A stretch of 64,000 nucleotides of DNA, taken from an uncultured Pseudomonadota bacterium (GTDB lineage Bacteria; Pseudomonadota; Gammaproteobacteria; Steroidobacterales; Woeseiaceae). The DNA lies in the NCBI GenBank assembly GCA_913055625.1, contig CAJXJW010000001.1, positions 248,001 to 312,000 on the forward strand, in the 5' to 3' direction. Shown here piece by piece: positions 1-7,719 of the stretch (position 1 is its first letter; every line of letters begins with the position of its first letter). A model generated the notes under the pieces. That model did not search any database and was not told the DNA's origin. It saw nothing but the letters and a program-made list of their open reading frames with translations. The position numbers and the translations under genes were made by a program.

Positions 1-1
1 C

Positions 2-2527
2 GTGGACCCGCTGCGCCTGGCGAGCTACGGGCTCTCCGTCACGGATGTCTCCGACGTCCTGCGACTGGCCGCATTCGACGTGCCGGCCGGCAGCTTTCGG
101 TCGGAGGACCAGGAACTGATCGTCCGCGCGGACGCGTCGGTCGTCACCGCCGAGGAAGTCGCGGACATCGTCATCCGCGACCCCATTCGTATCGGCGACG
201 TCGCGCGCGTCTACTTCGGGCCTGCGGACGCCAGCAATTACACGCGGCTCGACGGCCAGTCGGTGGTCGGGCTCGGCGTGGTGCGCCAGGCGCGGTCGAA
301 CACCATCCGTATTTCCGATTCAGTCCGGCGCGCGGTGGACAACCTGAACCGGCGCTTCAACGACGTCGAACTCGTCGTCACCGACGACCAGGCCGTGTTC
401 ATCCGCAGCTCGGTGCAGGAAGTGCTGTTCACGCTGACGCTGACGATCTCGATCGTCATCGCGACGATCTGGCTGTTCATCGGTTCCTTTCGAGCCACGC
501 TGGTGCCGAGTGTTGCGATTCCGGTTGCCCTCATCGGCACTGTCGCCGCGATCTGGATACTCGGGTTCTCGGTCAACATCCTGACCCTGCTGGCGCTGGT
601 GCTGGCTACGGGCCTCGTCGTCGACGACGCGATCGTCGTGCTGGAGAACATCAAGCGGCGGCGCGGGCAGGGTCTCGGCCCGCGCGCGGCGGCCGTGCTC
701 GGCACGCGCCAGGTGTTCTTCGCCGTGGTGACGACGACCGCAGTCCTGATCTCCGTGTTCATCCCGATCGCGTTCCTGCCGAGTACCGCGGGCCGCCTCT
801 TCCGCGAATTCGGGCTTGTGCTCGCGTGCGCCGTCGTGATCTCCAGCTTCGTTTCGCTGACGCTGGTGCCGGCGGCCGCGTCGCGATTGCCGGCGCCAGG
901 GCGTGACGGGCGCTTCCGGCGGTTTATCGAGTCGACCGGCTCGCGGTTGCACGGCTTTTACCGACGATCCCTGTCCTGGATGCTGGACCGCCCGTGGCTG
1001 CCCATAGTCGTGGCCCTGTTTTTCGCGGGGGGCACCGCGATGCTGCTCACGTCGATCGACCAGGTCCTGTTGCCGGACGAGGATCGGGGTTTCATCAGCA
1101 TCAACGTGACCGGCCCCGACGGCGTCGGCATCGGCTACATGGACCGCCAGGCGCGCATCATCGAGGAGCGACTGCAGCCGCTGATCTACAGCGGCGAGGC
1201 GGAATCGATACTGACGGTCGTTGGCTGGCGCGACCCGAACCGGGCGCGCATCGACGTGCCGCTCGCCGACTGGCGCCAGCGCAGCCGCTCCCAGCGCGAA
1301 ATCATGGATTCCCTCCAGGCGCCACTCGCCGGGCTTCCCGGGGCCTTCGTGTCCGTGTCCGGCAGCAACAGCCTGAACCTGCGGCGCGGGTCGGGCGAGC
1401 TCGAAGTCGCACTGGTCGGCAACGATTACGCGACGATCTTCGCCGGGGCGAAGACCTTCGTTGCGGCGCTCGAAGAGCGGATGCCCGCCATCTCGCAACC
1501 GCAGATCTCCTACGACCCGACGCAGCCGCAACTTTCCGTCGACATCGACCGGCGGCGTGCGGCCGACCTCGGCATCGATCTCGGCAGCCTCGGCGATACG
1601 CTGCGCGCCATGATTGACGGCGACGAGCTGATCGACCTGAACGTGAACGACGAAGCCGTGCCGATCCTGCTCGAGTCGTCGAGTGGCGAGATCAACGATC
1701 CGTCGGATCTCGTCAATCTCTACGTGAGTACGAATGCCGGTCGCCTGGTGCCGTTGTCGAGCCTCGTGACGTTGCGCGAAGAGGGCGTGGCGGCGGAGCT
1801 CGACCGCCAGGCGCAGCGGCGCGCCATCGAGGTCGACATGCAGCTCGCGTCGTCGGTCAGCCTGGGTGACGCCGTGGAGCAACTTCGCGGCATTGCCGAC
1901 GAGGTATTGCCGGACAGCGTGTCGATGGTGTTGATGGGCGAGGCCGCGACGCTCGAGGAGACCTCGCGCGAGGTGCTGTTCACATACGCGATCGCACTGG
2001 CAGTGGTTTTCCTCGTGCTCGCCGCGCAGTTCGAGGGCTTTACGTCCGCCGTCGTCGTCACGTTGATCGTCCCGTTCGGCATCGCGTCCGCGATCGTCGC
2101 GTTGTGGCTCACCGGGACCTCTCTCAACATCTATTCGCAGATCGGTTTGGTGTTGCTGATCGGGCTCATGGCCAAGAACAGCGTGTTGCTCGTGGAGTTC
2201 GCGGACCAGTTGCGCGACGAGGGCCTGCCGGTGCGTGACGCGATCGAGCAGGGCGCCGCGATTCGCCTGCGCCCGGTCGCGATGACGATGATCTCCACCG
2301 TCCTGGGCGGTCTGCCGTTGATCCTCGGCATTGGTGCCGGCGCGGAGGCGCGGGAATCGATCGGCTGGGTCGTGTTCGGCGGGCTCGGCATCGCCGCCGC
2401 GTTCACCCTCTATCTCACGCCCGTGCTGTACCTGCTGCTCGCGCGCTTCGCCCGGGCCCGCGCTCACGAGACCGAGCGCCTCGAAGAGGAGCTGCGGGAC
2501 GCGCTGCTGTCCGACGCCACCCGCTGA
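2..2527 (+). CDS. RND efflux transporter permease subunit, 5' truncated by window edge
   Basis: Inner-membrane proton-driven pump subunit of the HAE1/AcrB-MexB type, which works with a periplasmic adaptor and an outer-membrane channel. The visible 841 residues start at a segment matching about residue 180 of AcrB, so roughly 180 N-terminal residues lie off the window. A membrane helix with G-L-V-V-D-D (near visible residue 207) carries the paired Asp of the proton relay. The helix with G-L-M-A-K-N (near 723) carries the matching Lys. Hydrophobic blocks occur in the expected two-fold arrangement, and the C-terminus is complete. A TetR gene follows on the same strand, so it is probably a local regulator. 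Drug specificity cannot be read from sequence. Confidence 0.95.
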   Translation: MDPLRLASYGLSVTDVSDVLRLAAFDVPAGSFRSEDQELIVRADASVVTAEEVADIVIRDPIRIGDVARVYFGPADASNYTRLDGQSVVGLGVVRQARSNTIRISDSVRRAVDNLNRRFNDVELVVTDDQAVFIRSSVQEVLFTLTLTISIVIATIWLFIGSFRATLVPSVAIPVALIGTVAAIWILGFSVNILTLLALVLATGLVVDDAIVVLENIKRRRGQGLGPRAAAVLGTRQVFFAVVTTTAVLISVFIPIAFLPSTAGRLFREFGLVLACAVVISSFVSLTLVPAAASRLPAPGRDGRFRRFIESTGSRLHGFYRRSLSWMLDRPWLPIVVALFFAGGTAMLLTSIDQVLLPDEDRGFISINVTGPDGVGIGYMDRQARIIEERLQPLIYSGEAESILTVVGWRDPNRARIDVPLADWRQRSRSQREIMDSLQAPLAGLPGAFVSVSGSNSLNLRRGSGELEVALVGNDYATIFAGAKTFVAALEERMPAISQPQISYDPTQPQLSVDIDRRRAADLGIDLGSLGDTLRAMIDGDELIDLNVNDEAVPILLESSSGEINDPSDLVNLYVSTNAGRLVPLSSLVTLREEGVAAELDRQAQRRAIEVDMQLASSVSLGDAVEQLRGIADEVLPDSVSMVLMGEAATLEETSREVLFTYAIALAVVFLVLAAQFEGFTSAVVVTLIVPFGIASAIVALWLTGTSLNIYSQIGLVLLIGLMAKNSVLLVEFADQLRDEGLPVRDAIEQGAAIRLRPVAMTMISTVLGGLPLILGIGAGAEARESIGWVVFGGLGIAAAFTLYLTPVLYLLLARFARARAHETERLEEELRDALLSDATR

Positions 2528-2549
2528 GCCGCGGGATCCCCGACCGGGG

Positions 2550-2582
2550 TTGACAGACTAAAACAGAACGCATATTCTGTTT
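2550..2582 (+). promoter_or_regulatory. tetR promoter overlapped by palindromic operator
   Basis: TTGACA at 2550-2555 and TATTCT at 2573-2578 are separated by exactly 17 bases, a good sigma-70-type promoter. The palindrome ACAGAA-N6-TTCTGT (2563-2580, extending to 8-base arms over 2561-2582) covers the -10 box, so a bound repressor would block RNA polymerase. The start codon at 2586 lies only 7 bases after the -10, so the message would be leaderless or nearly so. Two more copies of the palindrome lie downstream of the gene. Confidence 0.8.
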
Positions 2583-2585
2583 CAC

Positions 2586-3170
2586 ATGGCGAGAACTCGG
2601 GCATTCGATCCGGACGTCGCGCTCGGCAAGGTCGTGGACCTGTTCGCCGCGCGCGGCTACGCGGAGACCTCGATGGAGGACATCGTGCAGGCGACCGGCG
2701 TGAGCCGCTACGGCCTGTATGGCACGTTCGGCAACAAGCGCGAGTTGTTCGAAAAGGCGCTCGATACGTTTGCCGAACGGATGGGCAAGCGCTCGTTCCT
2801 GCGCCTTCTCGACGAGGATGCGTCGATGGCGTCGATCCGCCGGATCTTCACGGAGCGCATCGACGAGATGTGTTGCAAGGACGCGGAACGCGGCTGCCTG
2901 TTCATCCACACATCCATGGAACTGGCGCCCGGCAACGAGGACATCCGGGACGTGCTCCAGAAATTCATGGGACGCATGGCGAAAACGTTTTCCATCGGGC
3001 TCGGCAACGCGCAGCGCAACGGGGATGTGCGCGCCGACCTGGACGTGCGTGCCGCGGGTGACCTGCTGACAAGCACGATGTTCGGACTCGCGGTTCTGGC
3101 GCGGGCCGGCTTTCGCCGCGACGCGCTGGAGGCGATCGTCGATCAGACGCTCGCGTCGATGGCCGCCTGA
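2586..3170 (+). CDS. TetR/AcrR-family transcriptional regulator
   Basis: A 194-residue one-component repressor. The N-terminal HTH (about residues 10-56) has the usual TetR pattern: F-A-A-R-G-Y followed by T-S-M-E-D-I-V and then G-V-S-R-Y-G-L-Y. The C-terminal ligand pocket is helical and contains a C-C-K-D...G-C-L-F segment typical of the AcrR/ComR-like branch. The start is fixed by the promoter just upstream. The gene is probably autoregulated through the palindrome over its own -10 box and probably controls the small secreted protein at 3327 through two further copies. The RND gene ends 58 bases upstream, so efflux could also be in the regulon, but no operator for it is visible here. The ligand is unknown. 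Confidence 0.92.
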   Translation: MARTRAFDPDVALGKVVDLFAARGYAETSMEDIVQATGVSRYGLYGTFGNKRELFEKALDTFAERMGKRSFLRLLDEDASMASIRRIFTERIDEMCCKDAERGCLFIHTSMELAPGNEDIRDVLQKFMGRMAKTFSIGLGNAQRNGDVRADLDVRAAGDLLTSTMFGLAVLARAGFRRDALEAIVDQTLASMAA

Positions 3171-3188
3171 TCCGGCGGCATTTTTTTT
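3159..3188 (+). terminator. Rho-independent terminator overlapping the tetR stop codon
   Basis: Stem GCCGCC (3162-3167) pairs with GGCGGC (3174-3179), followed by an A and an uninterrupted run of eight T at 3181-3188. The tetR stop codon TGA (3168-3170) sits in the loop, so the gene ends inside its own terminator. It separates tetR from the gene at 3327. Confidence 0.8.
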
Positions 3189-3195
3189 GGGTAAA

Positions 3196-3213
3196 ACAGA
3201 ATGAGTATTCTGT
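3196..3213. promoter_or_regulatory. Second copy of TetR operator-like palindrome
   Basis: ACAGAA-N6-TTCTGT, with both arms and the spacer length identical to the site over the tetR promoter. It contains a TATTCT at the same offset as the -10 of tetR, so it may overlap a promoter for the gene at 3327, although the -35 region is only a T-run. Confidence 0.75.
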
Positions 3214-3257
3214 AAGACTGACGGCAAACCCCTGCAGCAAGCAGGGTTGGGCTCAAA

Positions 3258-3275
3258 ACAGAATGAATGTTCTGT
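3258..3275. promoter_or_regulatory. Third copy of TetR operator-like palindrome
   Basis: ACAGAA-N6-TTCTGT again, 62 bases after the second copy (about six helical turns) and 51 bases before the start codon at 3327. The spacing would let two repressor dimers sit on the same DNA face. Confidence 0.75.
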
Positions 3276-3326
3276 TCAACATCACGGGCGGAGAGATTCG
3301 CCCCGACACGGGAGAGGTAAAAGGCT

Positions 3327-3683
3327 ATGAAAATCACGATCAGAAATGCGCAAATCCGGGGCGCCATCACCGGCGCGGTGCTGGCGTCGCTGTATGCCGC
3401 GAGCCCCGCCGCGGCCATCGGCTTCGTCGCGGACCCGCCGCAGCGCGACATCGACATGTGCGTCGCGGCGGTACGCGACCGGGCGGACTACCGGGGCGCC
3501 GGCGAGGTTCGCCACGAGGTTGTTTCGACGAAACGGCGCACGGTCGGCTACAAGATCGGTATCGAGACCACGGTCCGTGAATCGGCCGGCGGATCGGTAT
3601 TGCGCGAATACCGCTCGGTCTGTGTCGCGACCGGCGGGCCGTTGCCGTCGCGCTTCGACATCACGCGTACGGGCGGCGAGTGA
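3327..3683 (+). CDS. Small secreted protein of unknown function
   Basis: 118 residues. The N-terminus is a clear Sec signal peptide (basic start, hydrophobic stretch around residues 12-24, A-S-P-A-A-A cleavage region). The mature part is short and probably beta-rich, with two cysteines (in D-M-C-V and S-V-C-V) that could form a disulfide in the periplasm. I do not recognise a family. The start is supported by a GGAGAGG ribosome-binding site (3309-3315). Two TetR-type palindromes lie between the preceding terminator and the gene, so it is likely induced together with the regulator. A role in responding to the compound sensed by that TetR protein is inference only. Confidence 0.75.
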   Translation: MKITIRNAQIRGAITGAVLASLYAASPAAAIGFVADPPQRDIDMCVAAVRDRADYRGAGEVRHEVVSTKRRTVGYKIGIETTVRESAGGSVLREYRSVCVATGGPLPSRFDITRTGGE

Positions 3684-3692
3684 AGCGGGCAA

Positions 3693-3721
3693 GGCCGGTC
3701 CGCGCCGCGCGCGGGCCGGCC
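3693..3721 (+). terminator. Possible terminator-like GC-rich hairpin
   Basis: A 12-base stem with one G-T pair (3693-3704 with 3710-3721) and a 5-base loop, just after the stop codon at 3683. No T-run follows, so it may be only an RNA 3'-end stabiliser. Confidence 0.35.
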
Positions 3722-3869
3722 GTCCGGTGTCGCCGTCCGGATTTCACATAATCGGCCGCGCGGATTGCAAGCGCTTCGGGCACGCGGATAATGAGTGCGA
3801 AACCCCAACAACGGGTCTCCGGCTCCGGCTGCATGCCGCGCCGGGCAAACCGTGACAAGGAGCGAGTTC

Positions 3870-4319
3870 ATGGATACCGGCTGGATACAGGTTTTCGTGC
3901 TGACGCTGGCCGAGTGCGTAGCACCGGCGGGCAAGACCGTTTGCCAGGAGACGCAGTTCGAACTGCGGTTCCTGACGCGTGCGGACTGCGAGTTCGCGTT
4001 GGAGCAACTGATCGACCTCAAGTCCGCGTCTGACAATGTGATCGTCGACCGCGGCCGGTCCGGCTGTGCGCCGTCGGCGAGCGAAAGAGAGGTCTTCCCG
4101 ACCTTGTCGGCGGCGTCGACGGCACTGTCCGGCGAGGAAGGCTGGCAGGCGCCGGCCGTCGAGGAGCCCGCGACGAGCACGGCACGGCTGTCGCACCAGG
4201 AACGGCTGGCGACCCTGGAATCCTGCGACGACACGAACGGCGTCGCGCCGTGCAAGATCGGCGAGATCATCATCGAGGGCGCGGCGGAGCAGGTCGAGGT
4301 CTGGCGACGCGTCCAGTAG
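3870..4319 (+). CDS. Hypothetical protein, cysteine-containing
   Basis: 149 residues using the ATG at 3870, which has an AAGGAG ribosome-binding site (3857-3862) upstream. An in-frame upstream ATG at 3795 would add a 25-residue stretch that looks non-coding. There is no clear signal peptide or membrane helix. Six cysteines are spread along the protein, including an E-C-V-A...V-C-Q near the N-terminus and a C-D-D...P-C-K pair near the C-terminus. I do not recognise a family. It faces the PepSY gene tail-to-tail with an 8-base gap. Confidence 0.6.
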   Translation: MDTGWIQVFVLTLAECVAPAGKTVCQETQFELRFLTRADCEFALEQLIDLKSASDNVIVDRGRSGCAPSASEREVFPTLSAASTALSGEEGWQAPAVEEPATSTARLSHQERLATLESCDDTNGVAPCKIGEIIIEGAAEQVEVWRRVQ

Positions 4320-4327
4320 ACCGCGCA

Positions 4328-5086
4328 TCAGCGGTTGCGGCGGAGTCCCAGGTACAGGCCGCTCACGGCCAGGTAGACGAGGCACAACGCGGCCAGGTCG
4401 GCGATGAACGGCCCGGCGCCCGGCAGCACGCGACCGCTGTGCACGTCATTCAACACGCGCGACCAATTGAGTGTCCGTCCGAGTACCGCGTTGCCGATCT
4501 GCCGTGCTTGCTCGTCGGAGACGACCGCGGGTTTCGCCCAGCCGGGTTCCCGCAGCGACGCGGCGGCTGGTCGCAGCGTCATGGTTCCCGTATCGACGAC
4601 GAAGCGAACGGAGCCGGCGTCGACGACGGCGGAGTCGCCGTCGCTGCCGAGCCGCCGCGCGCTGGCAGGGAGTGCGGGTGATGCCCGCTCGACGAGCATG
4701 CCCTCCGGTGTGAACAGGAGAAGTTCGTCGGCCGTCACGACGAGCAGTCCATCGCGTACGTCCACGGCGCCCAGCAGGCCGTGAGTCTCCGCGACGACGT
4801 TTCCGTCGACAGCGACGAAGCCGCCGGCCAGCGCGACCACCCGCTCAGCGGTTGCGTAGGCGGCGTCGATCGGGGGGGCGTCGACGCCGTAGAGCGCCAC
4901 GATGAACGGCAATGCCGCGGAGCGCTGCGACAGGGAGAAGCGATCCGCGTGATTGAGCGCAAAGCCGGTGAGGGCGATCAGCAACAGGAAGACGCAGGAG
5001 GCGATGCCGAGCACGCGGTGCAGGCGTCGAAACCAGCGCTTACCTTGCCGAGGCGATCTCGGTATTCGTGCGTCGCGCGACATCAT
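4328..5086 (-). CDS. PepSY-associated transmembrane protein
   Basis: 252 residues. An N-terminal basic stretch leads into a membrane helix (about 24-46) containing the R-R-L-H-R-V-L-G motif typical of PepSY-associated TM proteins. A periplasmic domain follows, and a second C-terminal helix (near 228-248) precedes L-R-R-N-R. Such proteins often accompany flavin- or heme-dependent iron-uptake reductases in the inner membrane. It overlaps the FMN-binding gene by 47 bases, so the pair is translationally coupled and part of one operon with the porin at 5604. An electron-transfer or metal-reduction role is inference from the neighbours. Confidence 0.8.
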   Translation of the reverse strand: MMSRDARIPRSPRQGKRWFRRLHRVLGIASCVFLLLIALTGFALNHADRFSLSQRSAALPFIVALYGVDAPPIDAAYATAERVVALAGGFVAVDGNVVAETHGLLGAVDVRDGLLVVTADELLLFTPEGMLVERASPALPASARRLGSDGDSAVVDAGSVRFVVDTGTMTLRPAAASLREPGWAKPAVVSDEQARQIGNAVLGRTLNWSRVLNDVHSGRVLPGAGPFIADLAALCLVYLAVSGLYLGLRRNR

Positions 5087-5588
5087 CGAACACGAGCGCC
5101 AGGTTCGCGACCCGCCTGGCGGCCCGGACGGACAGCGTGGCGCCCGAGATACTGTCGATCGTGGCGTCGAGTTCGCCGTCCCGGTCGAGGCCGAGCCCGT
5201 CGAACTGGCGTGTAAAGAATGCGTAGCGGATTTCCCAACCGCGGCTCTCCCGGAACGTCAGCACGCGGAAGTCCCGGATCGTCCCGTTCTCGATGACGAC
5301 GCCCATGGTGATGGGCCGCTCCTTGCCGATCTCGTCGAACACCCACGCCGTGCGACCCGCAGCATACCAGTAACGGGCGCGCAGCATACCGGGGTCGTGG
5401 CCCAGGATGTCCGCCGCGCGATTACGCAGTGCCTCGTCCAGCCACACGACGTCGGACGCGGGTTCCGCGGTCGCGAGCGCGGCCTCGAGAAAGGCTTCGC
5501 GCGTCAGGTATTCACCCGCCTCGGCGCGCGCGTCACCACCTGCGTGGATGGCAACGAGGAGCAGCAAGCCGGCGAGGAAACGACGCAC
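5040..5588 (-). CDS. Periplasmic FMN-binding domain protein
   Basis: 182 residues with a Sec signal peptide (R-R-F-L-A-G-L-L-L-L start). The C-terminal half holds I-S-G-A-T-L-S, the motif at which ApbE-type enzymes attach FMN covalently to a Ser/Thr in NqrC/RnfG-type domains. It is therefore probably a periplasmic flavoprotein carrying out one- or two-electron transfer. It lies between a porin and a PepSY membrane protein and overlaps the latter. Under the Fur-like box upstream of the operon this suggests ferric or metal-chelate reduction, but the substrate is not shown by sequence. Confidence 0.88.
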   Translation of the reverse strand: MRRFLAGLLLLVAIHAGGDARAEAGEYLTREAFLEAALATAEPASDVVWLDEALRNRAADILGHDPGMLRARYWYAAGRTAWVFDEIGKERPITMGVVIENGTIRDFRVLTFRESRGWEIRYAFFTRQFDGLGLDRDGELDATIDSISGATLSVRAARRVANLALVFDDVARRTNTEIASAR

Positions 5589-5603
5589 CCTGTGGAAGCC
5601 TCG

Positions 5604-6827
5604 TCAGAACTGGTAGCCGACGCCGAGATCGAAACCGTCGAAGTCGCGGCCGGACTCCGCGGACACTGCGTGATCCCGCGATCGCCAGTCGAATTTCAAC
5701 ACCACGTCGTCGATCGGCCAGTAGTTGAATCCGAGCTCCCATTGCGAGTACTGGTCCTGTGTACGCGCTCCCTCGACGTCCTCGTAACGCCCGTAGAATC
5801 CCCAGCGGCCGTCCGTCGCGATTCGGTAACTGGGCTCGACGTACCAGCCCGTCTGGGTATCGGCGCCGGCCGCCTCGACCGCGGTACCGTCGAACTCCCA
5901 GCGCGCATACAGGCCCGTCAACGAGAATCCGCCGACCGAATACGCCGCATGTGTCTCGAAGAGGAGGCCGGAATCGAGGCCGTCGCCGGCGACCTGGCTC
6001 GGATCCGACTGGTACTGGACGCTTGCCGCGACGGACAGGCCGGGGATGCCGGTGTAGCCGACCCGCGCGGTGACCGCCGGGTCGCTCGCGAGCGCCTCGG
6101 CGACTTTCTGGCGGCCGCTGCGCACGCGGAACGCGCTGCCGCCGCTCGTCGGCATGGCCAGGCCCGAGTGCAGGGCGAGGTCCCAGCTCAGGCCCGCGTC
6201 GTTGTGGCCCGTCAGTGCCGCGCCGGCTTCCCACCAGGTCGACGGGATGATGACGCTTTCGACGGAGTTGCGCTCGACACCGTAAAACGTCGGCGGCTCG
6301 TGCGTCTCGTTGAGCAGGCCGATCGGCAACAGGAACAGGCCGGTCTTGGCGCTCAGCGTGTCGCTCAGCAGAAACTCGACGTAGGCCTGCTCGAGTTCGA
6401 CCTCGCCGGGAGCGCCGTCGCCGGCGAGCGAGTGTTCGAGTTCCAACTCGGAGAAGAACCGGACTTTGTCCGTGAAATCGTGGCCGAAGAACAGGACGAA
6501 GCGGTGGAAGTCGACCTGGTCGAGATCGTTCGCGGAGTCATCGGCATCGAGGTTGTTGTAGTGGACCTCGCCGTAGCCGCCGATGTGAGTGGCGGATTCG
6601 ACGGCCGTCGACACGCTGAGCGACTCCACGTAATCGCCGGTGGCCTCGATCTGGCGATCTGCCTCGGCGAGTTCCGCCTCGGCCGTTGCGAGCTGCTGTT
6701 TCAACGCGTCGATCTCGCGCTGTTGCTGCTGGACGATGGCCCAGACCTCTTCCAGGGACGGCGTTTGCGCCTGCACCGGAAGGGCGAACAGCAAGGCAAG
6801 CGGGACAATGGCTCGGTGAAGGCGCAT
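5604..6827 (-). CDS. Outer-membrane porin with N-terminal coiled coil
   Basis: 407 residues. After a signal peptide ending A-Q-A-Q there is a Q-rich/E-rich coiled coil (about 25-65). A beta-barrel follows with alternating aromatic and polar strands and a terminal G-Y-Q-F, the usual BAM recognition ending in phenylalanine. The I-G-G-Y-G-E-V-H strand and the overall build resemble porins of the phosphate-selective OprO/OprP-like superfamily. It is the first gene of a minus-strand operon with the FMN-binding and PepSY genes and lies about 60 bases below a Fur-like box. Iron-related uptake is a reasonable inference, and phosphate or another solute is an alternative. Confidence 0.85.
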   Translation of the reverse strand: MRLHRAIVPLALLFALPVQAQTPSLEEVWAIVQQQQREIDALKQQLATAEAELAEADRQIEATGDYVESLSVSTAVESATHIGGYGEVHYNNLDADDSANDLDQVDFHRFVLFFGHDFTDKVRFFSELELEHSLAGDGAPGEVELEQAYVEFLLSDTLSAKTGLFLLPIGLLNETHEPPTFYGVERNSVESVIIPSTWWEAGAALTGHNDAGLSWDLALHSGLAMPTSGGSAFRVRSGRQKVAEALASDPAVTARVGYTGIPGLSVAASVQYQSDPSQVAGDGLDSGLLFETHAAYSVGGFSLTGLYARWEFDGTAVEAAGADTQTGWYVEPSYRIATDGRWGFYGRYEDVEGARTQDQYSQWELGFNYWPIDDVVLKFDWRSRDHAVSAESGRDFDGFDLGVGYQF

Positions 6828-6887
6828 GACGACAGGGCTCAGGTGGGTCAGTCGAAAATGCGAATGCTAATAGGACGCTGTCGCAAC

Positions 6888-6902
6888 CGCAAACGATTCT
6901 CA
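6888..6902 (-). promoter_or_regulatory. Candidate Fur box upstream of the porin operon
   Basis: On the minus strand the site reads TGAGAAT-C-GTTTGCG, matching 9 of 14 arm positions of the 7-1-7 Fur consensus (TGATAAT-N-ATTATCA), with one strong and one weak arm. It lies in an AT-rich stretch about 60 bases above the porin start. Binding is inference. Confidence 0.5.
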
Positions 6903-7026
6903 TTTAATCGATTGCCGTTCGGATCGTGCTGCCCGGCCGCGCTCAATTTCTCTATAGAACAAGTGATAGCAAGAATTAAGTAAAATCAGTGCTTAATAGA
7001 ATTTTCTCAGGAGTATTGCTCTGGTT

Positions 7027-7042
7027 TCTATAGACCTATAGA
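7027..7042. promoter_or_regulatory. Inverted repeat upstream of the second tetR gene
   Basis: TCTATAG-AC-CTATAGA, two 7-base arms, 34 bases before the start codon at 7077. A related TCTATAGA occurs at 6951. The placement suits an autoregulatory TetR operator. A separate AT-rich repeat (ATTAAG-N11-CTTAAT, 6975-6997) lies just upstream. Confidence 0.5.
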
Positions 7043-7076
7043 CTCCGCGGTTCGATTCGCCGGTCCAAGCCCGAGC

Positions 7077-7670
7077 ATGAATGCGCCGTCCCGATCCCGC
7101 TACGATGAACAGAAGGCCGAGGCCGTGAAAGCCGCGGCGGCGGAGTTCGCCAGCAAGGGCTACCACGGCGCCAGCACGAAGGACATCGCCGCCCGTCTCG
7201 GCGTGCAGCAGGGCAGCCTCTACTACTATTTCCGGTCCAAGGAGGACGCGTTGCTCGAGGTGTGCCTGTACGGCATACGTGACTACGTGCAGCGGATGGA
7301 GCGCATCGCGGCCGACGGACAGCCTTTCGAAGCCAAGCTGTTCGCGACGGTGACGTCACATTTGTCGAGTTACCGCTCGACGAACGAGGCGCTCAAGGTC
7401 TACAACGACGAGCGGCTCTACCTGCCGCCGGAGAAGCGCCGGAACCTGAAGGAACTCGGTTCTGCCTACCGCGAGCATCTCGAAGGCATTTTCGACCAGG
7501 CGATTGCCGACGGCGTCGTCCGCGCGGACGTGGACAGCCACTTTGCCGCCCAGACCGTCATCGGCATCTGCAACGCTTGGGGCGATCACATCGTGCGGGA
7601 GCCCGACCTCGACCTGTTCGACCTGACGCGGAAATGCACGGACCTGCTGCTGCACGGATTCGCGCGCTGA
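7077..7670 (+). CDS. TetR/AcrR-family transcriptional regulator
   Basis: 197 residues. The HTH (about residues 10-58) reads F-A-S-K-G-Y-H-G-A-S-T-K-D-I-A and G-V-Q-Q-G-S-L-Y-Y-Y-F, close to the KstR2/FadR-like branch that often senses acyl-CoA thioesters. The C-terminal ligand domain is all-helical. It lies 49 bases before the ATP sulfurylase-APS kinase gene on the same strand, but no operator is seen in that gap, so control of sulfate assimilation is uncertain. The AT-rich region upstream (6830-7076) separates it from the divergent porin operon and holds the candidate operator. Confidence 0.9.
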   Translation: MNAPSRSRYDEQKAEAVKAAAAEFASKGYHGASTKDIAARLGVQQGSLYYYFRSKEDALLEVCLYGIRDYVQRMERIAADGQPFEAKLFATVTSHLSSYRSTNEALKVYNDERLYLPPEKRRNLKELGSAYREHLEGIFDQAIADGVVRADVDSHFAAQTVIGICNAWGDHIVREPDLDLFDLTRKCTDLLLHGFAR

Positions 7671-7719
7671 CGCGAACCATTCACGTTATTCATTCAACCG
7701 AAACTGCAAGGAAATCATC

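Noticed and set aside
320..2467. Long open frame on the minus strand opposite the RND gene (and similar ones at 7690-9507, 13065-15476, 31096-33798, 36840-38098 and 38708-40423)
   Set aside because: High-GC shadow frames: very rich in Arg, His, Ala and Gly, no family motifs, and each lies opposite a gene with clear domains.
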